From the NCBI RefSeq assembly GCF_040750395.1, contig NZ_JBFLVD010000025.1, positions 1 to 64,000 of the forward strand: DNA of 64,000 nt, given 5' to 3'. This DNA comes from Scandinavium sp002470465 (GTDB taxonomy: Bacteria; Pseudomonadota; Gammaproteobacteria; Enterobacterales; Enterobacteriaceae). The notes beneath the pieces are model-generated. The model was not told where the DNA came from and ran no database searches. It saw only the letters and a list, made by a program, of their open reading frames with translations. The position numbers and the translations under genes are program-made. Positions 7,865 to 16,256 of the stretch are shown here, piece by piece (positions within the stretch are counted from its first letter, which is position 1; each line of letters begins with the position of its first letter).

Positions 7865-9238
7865 ATGACAGACAACGATTTCACCCAGCGGCCCCCTGAT
7901 GCTCTGCCACTGGGTTACCGTTTTGAAGAGTTTGAGATTCAGGATGTCCTCGACGCCGGCAATGACAACATCGTCTACCGGGCGCAGGATCATCAGCTGG
8001 AACGTCAGGTTGCCATTCGCGAATTTCTGCCGCGCACGCTGACGGTTCGCAGCGAAAGCCAGCGCCTGGTGCCGCGCAGCAAGCAGGATCAATCTGCTTT
8101 CCTCGCCGGGCTCGACGGTTTTATTCATGAGGCACGACAGCTGGCGCGGCTTAATCACCCGAATGTGGTGCAGATTCTGCGCTTCTGGACGTATAACGAA
8201 ACCGCCTATGCGGCCACGCCCGTTTACAGTGGCATGACCCTGTCGGACCTGTTGCAGCACTATCCTGAACGCATCAACGAAGCCTGGATCCGCCGGATGC
8301 TTCCGATGCTTTGCGGTGCGCTCGCCGCGCTGCATGACAAAGGGTTTATTCACTGTCGCCTGTCGCTGAACAGTATCCAGATTCAGGATAACGGCCTGCC
8401 TCTGCTGCTGGAGTTTGGCGCGCTGCGCCAGACGGGTGAAAACGGTGAGGTGAACAAGACGCTGCTCCATCCGGGCTTCACGCCGCTGGAGCAATATTCT
8501 GACGATGCCGACAATCCGCCAGGCCCATGGACCGATATCTACTCGCTCGGCGCGATTCTTTACACGCTTATTACCGGCGCACGACCGCCCACCAGCGTCA
8601 CACGAAGCATTCAGGACAACTGCATACCGCTGACGGAAAGCCAGCCGGAAGGGTATTCGCCTGAGCTGTTGCAGGCCATCGATCGCACGCTGGCGCTTCG
8701 GCCTGAAGAAAGACCGCAGAGCATCGAAGCATTCGCCCGCCTCGCCGGAATTGTCCTGAACGACACCGGGATGTCGCAGCCTGTCCATCAGACGGGATCG
8801 ATGCTGATACCGGTCGAACAGAATGAACCCGAAGAGCCCGCCGCCCAGCCGTGGTGGAAAGCGCATCGTATCGCGCTGCAAACCGCAGCTGGCGTACTGG
8901 TTGGTCTGATTGCGGGTGCGCTGCTGTTCGGTCGAAGCACCTCGACGCCGGTAGCGCAAAGCGCGTCAACATCAGGCAAAACGGCAACGGTGACGTCCGC
9001 AACAAAACCGGCAGCCGCAGCATCTGCTCTTACCCGCGTCTATCTCCGCGTGAACGAAGGGGATGAGCTGGAGGTCAACGGCAAAGCGCAGAAATTGCCG
9101 ACGCCGGTTAACGGCTACGCTACCGTACAGCTGACGCCAGGTCAGTATGAGATAATGCTTCGCAACGGCGAACAGTCCCGCAGCGCCACGATAACCGTCG
9201 ATAAGCCGGGAACGTGGCTGCTGGATCCGCAGCCATAA
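7865..9238 (+). CDS. Membrane-anchored Ser/Thr kinase-like protein lacking catalytic residues (pseudokinase) with C-terminal PEGA-like domain
   Basis: The 457-residue protein has a kinase fold at about 18-295, one membrane helix at about 335-356 (IALQTAAGVLVGLIAGALLF), a Ser/Thr/Ala-rich linker, and a PEGA-like beta domain at about 390-457 outside the cytoplasm. The fold is clear (FTPLEQYSDDADNPPGPWTDIYSLGAILY... region, GFIH and ALDKG-like blocks), but all three key residues are changed. The VAIK lysine is Arg 52 (VAIR), the HRD motif is HCR at 163-165 with no Asp, and DFG is EFG at 183-185. The glycine loop is also degenerate (DAGNDNIVYRA). Phosphotransfer therefore looks impossible by the normal mechanism. 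It may sense envelope state through the PEGA part and act as a scaffold. The role is inference. Confidence 0.8.
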   Translation: MTDNDFTQRPPDALPLGYRFEEFEIQDVLDAGNDNIVYRAQDHQLERQVAIREFLPRTLTVRSESQRLVPRSKQDQSAFLAGLDGFIHEARQLARLNHPNVVQILRFWTYNETAYAATPVYSGMTLSDLLQHYPERINEAWIRRMLPMLCGALAALHDKGFIHCRLSLNSIQIQDNGLPLLLEFGALRQTGENGEVNKTLLHPGFTPLEQYSDDADNPPGPWTDIYSLGAILYTLITGARPPTSVTRSIQDNCIPLTESQPEGYSPELLQAIDRTLALRPEERPQSIEAFARLAGIVLNDTGMSQPVHQTGSMLIPVEQNEPEEPAAQPWWKAHRIALQTAAGVLVGLIAGALLFGRSTSTPVAQSASTSGKTATVTSATKPAAAASALTRVYLRVNEGDELEVNGKAQKLPTPVNGYATVQLTPGQYEIMLRNGEQSRSATITVDKPGTWLLDPQP

Positions 9239-9253
9239 GTTCAGCAGGATTCA

Positions 9254-9288
9254 TGTAGGCCCGGCAAGCGCAACGCCGCCGGGCAATC
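9254..9288. repeat. REP-like palindrome
   Basis: GTAGGCCCGGCAAGCG and CGCCGCCGGGC form an imperfect GC-rich hairpin in the convergent gap between the pseudokinase and NCS1 permease genes, similar to the other REP-like units in the window. Confidence 0.55.
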
Positions 9289-9290
9289 CA

Positions 9291-10724
9291 TCAAGGGAAT
9301 ACCGTCGCCATCGGCAGCACCCGACCATCGAAACGGTTAAGCGCGAGATACAGCCCCGCCGTGCCAAACCAGCCAATAATCCACGACACGTCATTTCCCG
9401 CAAACAGCCAGGTCAGCGCCCCATGGAACAATGGGTTTTCGATAAACGGCAGCTGAATCAGCACGCCCGTAATGTAAACGCCAATGCCCACTGTGTTCCA
9501 GTAACCGTAGCGGCCTTTCGGATCGAACAGCGCCGGAATATCCATCGCCTGGCGGGAAATCAGATAATAATCACACAGGCTGATGGCGCTCCATGGCACG
9601 AAGAAGGCCAGCAGGAACAGCAGGAAATGAGTGAAGTTTTTCAGGAATGCCGGTTCGCTCAGCAGCGCAATCACGCAGGAAATCGCGACCATCAGCACCA
9701 CAAAAATCACGCGGTAAGTCTGGCTTAGCGTCACCTGCTGACGGAAGCCCGAGACGATGGTCGTGAGCGACATAAAGCTGCCGTAGGCGTTGAGCGTTGT
9801 GAAGGTAATTTTGCCAAAGCAGATGGCGAAATAGATAACCATCGCCATAGTCTCGTTTTTGCCAAGCCCGACGATATAGCTCACTTCGTGCCCCGGGAAT
9901 GCGCTTCCGGCAATCGCGGCAGCGATCACCCCAAGCGTCATCGAGGCCTGAGTACCGAGCACCGTGCCGCTGAACACGGCAAAGAACGTTTTCTTGCCAG
10001 AGACGTTGCGCGGCAGATAGCGGGAGTAATCGGACACATAAGGGCAGAAAGCGATTTGCCACGATGACGACAGCGACACCGCCAGCAGGAAGTTCGGCAG
10101 CGTAAAGTGGTTGTTCTGTGCCAGAGACGTGAAATCTGCCGCCATCAACAGCGACGCAAACAGCCAGGCGAACGCCAGCACGCCGACGATACTCGCCACT
10201 TTGCCAAGCTTGTGGATGACCTTATAGCCCAGCACGGCAATGACGATAATGATCGCGCTGAATATAATCATCCCGGATTCGTTGCTGACCGACAGCAGCC
10301 TTGCCATCGCCTGCCCCGCCAGCACCGTACCGCTGGCAGAAAAGCCCACGTACATCACGCAGACCAGCGCCAGAGGGATAACCGCACCAAACACGCCAAA
10401 CTGCGCGCGGCTGATGATCATCTGCGGCAGGCCCAGACGCGGCCCCTGCAATGCGTGCAGCGACATAACCGCCGCGCCGAGAATTTGCCCAACCAGCAGG
10501 CCAATCAGTGACCACACCACGTCGCCGCCGAGCACCACTGCCAGCGCGCCGGTGACGATGGCCGTTATCTGTAAATTGCCGCCAAACCAGAGCGTGAACT
10601 GGCTGAAGACGTGGCCGTGCCGCTCACTGTCCGGGATGTAATCAATAGAACGAGTCTCGGTGATGCGCCCTTTACTGCTGCCTGCCCGTTCGTCCGTCGT
10701 TGAGGTCGGTGTGAATGAAGACAT
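9291..10724 (-). CDS. NCS1-family permease (cytosine/hydantoin/urocanate-type transporter)
   Basis: The 477-residue protein has about twelve membrane helices after a polar N-terminus. Family features include a start region DYIPDSERHGHVFSQFTLWF, a first helix with GGNLQ, and the mid-protein SWQIAFCPYVSDYSRYLP block typical of nucleobase:cation symporter-1 transporters. I chose ATG 10724 (MSSFTPTSTTDER), preceded by AGCGAGG, because the longer frame overlaps the lyase gene. It begins 10 nt after that gene's stop, as last gene of the operon. NCS1 relatives take up urocanate in Pseudomonas hut clusters, so a urocanate or thiourocanate substrate is plausible but not shown. Confidence 0.8.
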   Translation of the reverse strand: MSSFTPTSTTDERAGSSKGRITETRSIDYIPDSERHGHVFSQFTLWFGGNLQITAIVTGALAVVLGGDVVWSLIGLLVGQILGAAVMSLHALQGPRLGLPQMIISRAQFGVFGAVIPLALVCVMYVGFSASGTVLAGQAMARLLSVSNESGMIIFSAIIIVIAVLGYKVIHKLGKVASIVGVLAFAWLFASLLMAADFTSLAQNNHFTLPNFLLAVSLSSSWQIAFCPYVSDYSRYLPRNVSGKKTFFAVFSGTVLGTQASMTLGVIAAAIAGSAFPGHEVSYIVGLGKNETMAMVIYFAICFGKITFTTLNAYGSFMSLTTIVSGFRQQVTLSQTYRVIFVVLMVAISCVIALLSEPAFLKNFTHFLLFLLAFFVPWSAISLCDYYLISRQAMDIPALFDPKGRYGYWNTVGIGVYITGVLIQLPFIENPLFHGALTWLFAGNDVSWIIGWFGTAGLYLALNRFDGRVLPMATVFP

Positions 10725-10734
10725 AGATGCCTCG

Positions 10735-12231
10735 CTAAAATCCCGGTTGATGGTGTTTGAGAGTGGAGACGGCCTTGCCGATTTCCGGCGCCAGCCAGCG
10801 GTCGTCCTGCCAGGTAGCCACGGTTTCACGCAGCAGCGCCAGGCTCTTACGCGTGCCAGGTGCCAGCTTGTGTTCACCGTGGAAATCCAGCGCCTGGGCC
10901 GCCAGCAGGTATTCGATGCCGAGGATGTGATACAGATTCGCCAGCAGGCGTTGCAGCTTCAGCGCGCTGCCGGTGCCGAGGCTCAGGTGATCTTCCTGCA
11001 GGCCCGACGTCACGAAGTTGTCCAGCACCGCAGGCTGCGCCAGCTGCTTATTTTCACCGCACAGCGAAGCTGCCACGTACTGGGCAATCATCATTCCTGA
11101 GTTCACGCCGGGCTTCGCCACCAGAAACGCCGGCAGGCCGCTCACCAGCGGGTTTACCAGCCGATCCAGACGACGTTCGGCCATGCTGCCGATCTCCGCC
11201 ATCGCAATCGCCAGCAGATCGCAGGCCATCGCCACCGATTCACCATGTGGGTTCGCCTGTGACACCACTCGCCAGTTTTCCGGCGTGCCGAGAACCAGAG
11301 GATTATCGGTACAGGCATTAAGCTCGGTTTCAACCTGCACGCGTGCATGGTCAAACTGATCGCGGCAGGCGCCATGCACCTGAGGCATGGAGCGCAGGCT
11401 GAGCGCATCCTGAGTACGTACGCCGACGCTTTCCGCCAGCAGTGGGCTGTCGGCGAGCAGATGACGTAACCTTGCGCCGCTGTGCTGAATGCCAGGGCTT
11501 GCCTTCAGCGCGAGGATCTCTTCATCGAAGGCCACAAGCTGCCCGCGCAGGGCTTCAAAACTCATCGCACCGGTAACGTCAGCCCAGTCCAGCAGACGCT
11601 GCGCGTCATCCAGCGCCAGACAGGCCATGCCGGTCATGCACGGCGTACCGTTGACCAGGCTTAACCCCTCTTTTGCGCCAGGATTAATCGGCTTCAGCCC
11701 GGCTTCTGCCAGCGCCCGTTGCGCCGGGATTTTTTCTCCACGCCAAAGCACCTCGCCCACGCCCATCAGCGCGAGGCCGATATGCGCCATGTGCGACAGG
11801 TAGCCGACAGAACCCTGCGAGGGCACCTGCGGGGTGATCTGCTGATTGAGGAACGCCAGCAGCTGGTCGACGATAGCCAGCGAAATCCCCGATTTGCCGT
11901 GGCTGTAGTTCGCCACCGCGGCGCACATAATGGCGCGGGTCTGCGCCTCATCGAGCAGCTCGCCCACGCCGCAGGCATGGCTCAGCAGCGTATTGCGGGA
12001 AAGCTGTCCAAGCTGGTCTTCCGGCAGGCTGATATTGCACAGTGCGCCCAGTCCGGTGTTGACGCCATAGGCCACGTGGCCTGAAGAGACAATCAAATCG
12101 ACAATTCTACGGCCCTGCGCAATGCGCTCCCGGGCACGGTTGCTCAGCGTTAAAGTCGCTTTACCCCGCGCCACGCTCGCCACATCCTGCCAGCGTAACG
12201 GCCTATCGCCCCACTCTACCGTTGCGTTCAC
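10735..12231 (-). CDS. Histidine/aromatic ammonia-lyase family enzyme without the MIO triad; candidate ergothionase
   Basis: The 498-residue protein is full length for the HAL/PAL family. It keeps Tyr 55 (YGVNTG), His 85 (LLSHACGVG), Asn 194 (LVNGT), Arg 280 (LSLR) and Glu 413 (TSGLQEDH). At residues 140-147 it reads GSVG-YLSH where HutH has GSVG-ASG-DLAP: the Ala-Ser-Gly that cyclises into the MIO electrophile is cleanly missing, with both flanks in register. The Tyr of the HutH DPYSLR motif is Leu 277. A normal HutH reaction on histidine is therefore unlikely. Ergothionase, which eliminates trimethylamine from ergothioneine to give thiourocanate, is a known MIO-less member of this fold. The ATG overlaps the upstream ATPase gene stop by 4 nt. 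Substrate assignment is inference; other histidine betaines are possible. Confidence 0.7.
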   Translation of the reverse strand: MNATVEWGDRPLRWQDVASVARGKATLTLSNRARERIAQGRRIVDLIVSSGHVAYGVNTGLGALCNISLPEDQLGQLSRNTLLSHACGVGELLDEAQTRAIMCAAVANYSHGKSGISLAIVDQLLAFLNQQITPQVPSQGSVGYLSHMAHIGLALMGVGEVLWRGEKIPAQRALAEAGLKPINPGAKEGLSLVNGTPCMTGMACLALDDAQRLLDWADVTGAMSFEALRGQLVAFDEEILALKASPGIQHSGARLRHLLADSPLLAESVGVRTQDALSLRSMPQVHGACRDQFDHARVQVETELNACTDNPLVLGTPENWRVVSQANPHGESVAMACDLLAIAMAEIGSMAERRLDRLVNPLVSGLPAFLVAKPGVNSGMMIAQYVAASLCGENKQLAQPAVLDNFVTSGLQEDHLSLGTGSALKLQRLLANLYHILGIEYLLAAQALDFHGEHKLAPGTRKSLALLRETVATWQDDRWLAPEIGKAVSTLKHHQPGF

Positions 12232-13022
12232 AGCGACTGTTCCTTCTGATAGTGGCTGGAGATAAACTGGCGGAAGCGCGGCGAGCCCTGCTCGCCAAAC
12301 AGCTCATCCGGCGAACCTTCACAGTCGATATTGCCCTGATGCATGAACACCACGCGGTTAGAAACGTGACGGGCGAAGCCCAGTTCATGGGTTACGACCA
12401 ACATCGTGCGGCCCTCTTCTGCCAGGCTGCGCATCACCTTAAGCACTTCGCCCACCAGTTCCGGATCCAACGCCGACGTTGGTTCATCAAACAGCATCAC
12501 TTCCGGATCCATCGCCAGCGCACGGGCGATCGCTACGCGCTGCTGCTGCCCGCCGGAGAGCTGCGCAGGGTAATAATCTTTGCGGTTCAGCAGGCCAACG
12601 CGATCGAGCAGCTGTTCCGCCTGCTCAATACATTCACGCTTGTTACGTTTAAGGACGTAGTGCGGCCCTTCAATCACGTTCTGCAATACCGTCATGTGTG
12701 ACCAGAGGTTGAAGCTCTGGAAGACCATGCCGAGGCGCGAACGCAGGTGCTCAATCTGCTTTGGATTTGCCGCCAGCCGGTGCCCGCGCGCATGCTGCTT
12801 CATTTCGATGGTTTCGCCGCCCACGCTCACCACGCCCGCGTCCGGCGTTTCGAGCAGGTTAATGCAGCGCAGTAGCGTACTTTTCCCCGAACCGCTGGCC
12901 CCGAGAATGGAGATCACATCGCCCTTGCGGGCCTCAATCGAGATGCCTTTCAGCACCTCCAACTGGTCAAAGGACTTCTGAATACCGCTGACCGACAGGG
13001 TGACGGGACGCAAATCTTGCAT
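12228..13022 (-). CDS. Polar amino acid-type ABC transporter ATP-binding protein (HisP-like)
   Basis: The 264-residue ATPase has Walker A GASGSGKST at about 41-49, a Q-loop at VFQSFNLWSHMTV, signature LSGGQQQRVAIARAL, Walker B VMLFDEPTSALDP and switch His in VVTHELGF. The sequence between Walker A and the Q-loop (RLAANPKQIEHLRSRLGM) is characteristic of the HisP/OccP/ArgP group of polar amino acid importers. It energises the two permeases encoded just upstream. Only one nucleotide separates the stop of the permease gene from this ATG, and the lyase gene overlaps its end, so all are translated from one message. Confidence 0.9.
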   Translation of the reverse strand: MQDLRPVTLSVSGIQKSFDQLEVLKGISIEARKGDVISILGASGSGKSTLLRCINLLETPDAGVVSVGGETIEMKQHARGHRLAANPKQIEHLRSRLGMVFQSFNLWSHMTVLQNVIEGPHYVLKRNKRECIEQAEQLLDRVGLLNRKDYYPAQLSGGQQQRVAIARALAMDPEVMLFDEPTSALDPELVGEVLKVMRSLAEEGRTMLVVTHELGFARHVSNRVVFMHQGNIDCEGSPDELFGEQGSPRFRQFISSHYQKEQSL

Positions 13023-13023
13023 G

Positions 13024-13755
13024 TTATTCTCCTTTGGTCGCAGGCTTCAGCGCGAGGGTGCGCGAACTCTGGCGGGTATGCGGCGTAAGGCGGCGCTCAA
13101 GCCACGCGTAGATCTGAACGATAATAAAGTTGAGGATCAGATAGATGGCCGCAGCGCAGAGAAACACCTCCATGGTGCGGTAGGTGCGCTGAATAATCTG
13201 CTGCGCGACGCCGGTAACGTCCCAGACGGTGACAAGGCTTGCCAGCGCCGTCGACTTCACCAGCAGAATCGCTTCGGTGGAGTACGCCGGGAGCGCATAG
13301 CGCAGCATCACCGGAGCAATAATCCGTCGCAGCAGCAGCCAGCGCGACATTCCGCAAGCACGCCCGGCCTCAATTTGCCCGACGGGGATCGCCAGCAGGC
13401 CGCCGCGCAGAATCTCAGCGGTGTACGCCGCCGTGCAAAGCGAAAGCGCCAGCACTGCACAAATAAAGGGTTCTCGCAGCAGCGGCCACATAAAGCTGTG
13501 GCGGATCACGCCAAACTGCCCAAGGCCGTAATAGACCAGAAACAGCTGAATCATCAGCGGCGAGCCGCGAAACACCAGAATGTAGCCGCGGGCAAAGCCG
13601 TTCAGCGCACGCCATGAGCTCATCCGCATCGCCAGAATGCCCAGCGCCAGCAGGCCGCCCAGCAGAAAGGAGCAGATAAACAGCCCGAGCGTCACCGGCA
13701 GCGCGGCGCTCAGTTTCAGGAAGGTGTCGCTGAGAAAAGCCAGATCGATAGCCAT
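13024..13755 (-). CDS. ABC transporter permease (HisM-like)
   Basis: The 243-residue membrane protein has about five helices. The EAA loop for docking the ATPase is at about 145-165 (EAGRACGMSRWLLLRRIIAP), matching the His/Glu/Gln/Arg/opine permease family. An early segment (LSAALPVTLGLFICSFLLGG) begins the domain. It pairs with the next upstream permease to form the channel. The AGGAG site lies directly before the ATG, 9 nt after the previous stop. Confidence 0.88.
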   Translation of the reverse strand: MAIDLAFLSDTFLKLSAALPVTLGLFICSFLLGGLLALGILAMRMSSWRALNGFARGYILVFRGSPLMIQLFLVYYGLGQFGVIRHSFMWPLLREPFICAVLALSLCTAAYTAEILRGGLLAIPVGQIEAGRACGMSRWLLLRRIIAPVMLRYALPAYSTEAILLVKSTALASLVTVWDVTGVAQQIIQRTYRTMEVFLCAAAIYLILNFIIVQIYAWLERRLTPHTRQSSRTLALKPATKGE

Positions 13756-13764
13756 ATGCGCTCC

Positions 13765-14484
13765 TTAAGCCTGGGCCACGGTACGGCGCTGCCAGGCGCG
13801 GTTCAGCCGGGTTTCCGCTTTGATAAACGCCCGGTTCGACAGCAGGGTCAGCAGCAGATAGCAGCCGCCGCCAATCAGATAGAACAGGAAGTAGTCGCGG
13901 GTCGATCCTGCCGCAATCTGGCTCGCGCGCATCAGCTCGACGATACCGGTCACCGATACCAGCGCAGAATCCTTCAGGCTCATTTGCCAGACGTTCGACA
14001 GCCCCGGTAATGCGTAGCGGAAAATCTGCGGCAGCATCACGCGCTGGAGAATGCGCCAGCGCGGCATGCCAATGGCCTGCGCCGCCTCCACTTCGCCAGG
14101 AGACAACGCAAGGCGCGCTGCACGGTACACTTCAGCCTGGTAAGAGGCCGAAATCAAGCCAATAGCCAGCGCACCAATCAGAAACGGCGGCACTTCGATA
14201 AAGCCGTCGGCACCAAACATCTGGCCAATCAGCGACACCAGCCCGGAGCCGCCGAAATAGAACAGGTAGATAATCAGCAGTTCCGGAATACCGCGAAATA
14301 CCACCGAATAAGCCGCGCCAAGCCAGCGGGCTGGCGCGTGCGATGACAGTTTGGCGGAGGCAATCACTCCACCGACTACCGCGCCCACCAGCAGCGCGGC
14401 AATGGAGAGCAACAGCGTGGTCAGCGTGGCGCTGAGGATAAGTCTTCCCCAGCCGTCGTCGCCCAGACCTAACAGATTCAGCAT
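13765..14484 (-). CDS. ABC transporter permease (HisQ-like)
   Basis: The 239-residue membrane protein has about five helices and an EAA loop EVEAAQAIGMPRWRILQRVMLP. YSVVFRGIPELLIIYLFYF is the signature of HisQ/OccQ-type permeases. It follows the binding-protein gene after 12 nt in the same operon. The partner is the HisM-like permease downstream. The substrate is set by the binding protein. Confidence 0.88.
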   Translation of the reverse strand: MLNLLGLGDDGWGRLILSATLTTLLLSIAALLVGAVVGGVIASAKLSSHAPARWLGAAYSVVFRGIPELLIIYLFYFGGSGLVSLIGQMFGADGFIEVPPFLIGALAIGLISASYQAEVYRAARLALSPGEVEAAQAIGMPRWRILQRVMLPQIFRYALPGLSNVWQMSLKDSALVSVTGIVELMRASQIAAGSTRDYFLFYLIGGGCYLLLTLLSNRAFIKAETRLNRAWQRRTVAQA

Positions 14485-14496
14485 GAGAAACCTCGC

Positions 14497-15342
14497 TTAT
14501 GGCGTGACGTCGGCTTTAAACCATTTTTCGCTCAGCTTTTTCACCGTGCCGTCGGCAAGCGCAGCCTTGATCGCAGCATCCAGTTTCGCTTTCAGATCAG
14601 CGTCCGCCGGGCGCAGGCCCATCGCTTCGCCTTCACCCCAGATGGGCCCCGCCAGCTGCGGGCCGCTGAAGGTCAGATTGCTGTTTTCCGGACGGGCGAG
14701 CGTGGAGTTGGCGAAGGTGATGTCGTCAAAGACCGCATCAATGCGTTCGGACTGCAAATCCAGAATCGCATCGGCGGAGCTGTTGTATTCGCGAATGTCC
14801 GCCACGTCTTTGAAGTACTTGTCGATAAACGGCGTGTAGACCGTTCCGGAGGCGATACCGATGGTTTTGCCCTTCAGCGCAGCCTTCAGTGGCGCAATGG
14901 CTGCCTGAATCTCTTTTTCGTCATCGTGCAGCTTGATGGCTGGCGCAGGCGGCAGCAGGTTGCCCTTCACGGTGATAAACGAAGCAGGCGTACTGGCGTA
15001 AGGCACGGTGAAGCTGACTACCTTTTTACGCTCAGGCGTGATCACAATCGCATCCATGATCACGTCATATTTGCCCGCATTCAGCCCGGCAATCATGCCA
15101 TCCCAGTTCTGTACCACCAGCTTGCACTGGATGCCCATTCGCTTGCAGAGATTTTCCATCAGCTCTGGCTCAAAACCGCTCAGCTTGCCGCCCGGCAGCG
15201 TCAGGTTCCACGGCTCATACCCGCCTTCGGTGGCGATGGTTATCGAGCTCCACTCCTTCGCCTGTACGGCTGTGGCGCTCAGCAATAGCCCTGAAAGCAG
15301 AGTGGTCAGACAGATCCCGCGAAATGTGGTGCGCTGCTTCAT
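14497..15342 (-). CDS. Periplasmic binding protein of the hut-like ABC importer
   Basis: The 281-residue protein has a Sec signal peptide (MKQRTTFRGICLTTLLSGLLLSATAVQAKEW). The mature part is a type-3 solute-binding domain: ITIATEGGYEPWNLTLPGGKLSGFEPELMENLCKRMG-type start, NWDGMIAGLNAGKYDVIM, and ITPERKKVVSFTVPY. It resembles HisJ/OccT-type proteins that bind basic amino acids and opines. I chose ATG 15342, preceded by AGGAG, because the signal peptide begins there; the longer frame runs into the operator at 15411. Being first in an operon with a MIO-less lyase suggests an imidazole amino acid or betaine ligand (inference). Confidence 0.85.
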   Translation of the reverse strand: MKQRTTFRGICLTTLLSGLLLSATAVQAKEWSSITIATEGGYEPWNLTLPGGKLSGFEPELMENLCKRMGIQCKLVVQNWDGMIAGLNAGKYDVIMDAIVITPERKKVVSFTVPYASTPASFITVKGNLLPPAPAIKLHDDEKEIQAAIAPLKAALKGKTIGIASGTVYTPFIDKYFKDVADIREYNSSADAILDLQSERIDAVFDDITFANSTLARPENSNLTFSGPQLAGPIWGEGEAMGLRPADADLKAKLDAAIKAALADGTVKKLSEKWFKADVTP

Positions 15343-15408
15343 GATGATTCTCCTGATTTCATTAGCGTGTTTGATGCTGTGCGGCACGGCGTGCAACAGA
15401 TGACAGAA

Positions 15409-15422
15409 CATGTATATACAAC
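15409..15422. promoter_or_regulatory. HutC-type operator upstream of the binding-protein operon and hutD
   Basis: CATGTATATACAAC contains the palindrome TGTATATACA, which fits the GT-A-TA-K-AC core of HutC/GntR operators (Pseudomonas site CTTGTATGTACAAG). It lies 67 nt before the binding-protein ATG and about 130 nt before hutD, in the divergent promoter region. A second copy lies upstream of hutU. No hutC gene is in the window, so control would be in trans. Confidence 0.6.
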
Positions 15423-15551
15423 CATTGACTTTTCATCACACTCGCCGAATGATGGATTTGTGAGCCATGTTGTAAATAATTTGTAATCAAAATGAATATC
15501 AAATGTGGCATTAAAACAGCTTAATGCTCAGAAAACCAGGGAGTTAGCCTC

Positions 15552-16094
15552 ATGATTTTCCCCTTCAGTTTTGACACGCTGCCGGTGAGTCGCTGGCAGA
15601 ATGGCGGCGGAGAAACCCGCGAAATCATCAAAGTCCCCTCTCCCGATGCGCCGTTTCTCTGGCGGGCAAGCCTGGCAACTTTGAACGCGGACGGTCCTTT
15701 TTCGTTGTTCGAGGGTGTGGATCGGGTCATCACGCTGCTGGAAGGCGGGCCGCTGTGGCTACGCGGTAATGAGATCAATCATCAGCTTGAGCGCTGGCAG
15801 CCGTGGGCGTTTGCCGGAGAGTGGCCGTTAAGGTCGGAAGGGATCGCGGGCGCGGGGCTGGATTTCAACATCATGACCCGGCGCGGCCGGGCTTCTGCCT
15901 CCGTTCAGGTTGTCAGCTCGGCGCATTCCCCCGCTCAGGAAGGTGTGGCGTTTGTGCTTCAGGGAACATGGGAACTCGCCGGAAAACAGTGCCATACACG
16001 AAGCGGCATCGCATGGCAGGGCGACTGTCCAGGCATCGTTTTGCCGCGTTCCGACGATGCACTGCTGTTACTGGCTGAGATCAGCATCTTATAA
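15552..16094 (+). CDS. hutD: HutD/Ves family protein
   Basis: The 180-residue cupin-like protein matches the HutD/Ves family along its length: VSRWQNGGGETREI, then FLWRASLATLNADGPFSLF, VITLLEGGPLWL and DFNIMTRRG. HutD is often encoded in histidine-utilisation loci. It is thought to modulate hut expression or levels of an intermediate, but its mechanism is not settled. GGGAG precedes the ATG. It reads away from the importer operon and toward hutU, 162 nt upstream of it, with an operator in between, so hutU can be transcribed separately. Confidence 0.85.
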   Translation: MIFPFSFDTLPVSRWQNGGGETREIIKVPSPDAPFLWRASLATLNADGPFSLFEGVDRVITLLEGGPLWLRGNEINHQLERWQPWAFAGEWPLRSEGIAGAGLDFNIMTRRGRASASVQVVSSAHSPAQEGVAFVLQGTWELAGKQCHTRSGIAWQGDCPGIVLPRSDDALLLLAEISIL

Positions 16095-16153
16095 CCCTTT
16101 GTCTTTCCAGACGTTTATAAGGCCGAATGTGATCCCGTTTGCAATATGCATCA

Positions 16154-16179
16154 AGTTGTATAGACAAGCCTATACATCA
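16154..16179. promoter_or_regulatory. HutC-type operator upstream of hutU
   Basis: TTGTATAGACAAG (16156-16168) matches 11 of 13 positions of the Pseudomonas HutC operator, and a half-site-like CTATACAT (16170-16177) follows. It is 88 nt upstream of the hutU ATG, suitable for repression by an urocanate-responsive HutC. Confidence 0.65.
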
Positions 16180-16256
16180 TCGCTTTTATTGTTACATATT
16201 CATAACAAACGTTCCGGCGTTTACCGATCACCGACACTGACTCAGGAAGGACTGCC

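Noticed and set aside
7769..8959. 396-codon open frame antisense to the pseudokinase gene
   Set aside because: The plus-strand product has clear domains; the antisense product is Arg/Gln-rich and unlike any protein family.
11790..11815. Frameshift or sequencing error explaining the missing MIO triad
   Set aside because: The gap is exactly three codons and the flanking residues stay in frame and in register with HutH, so an error is unlikely though not excluded.
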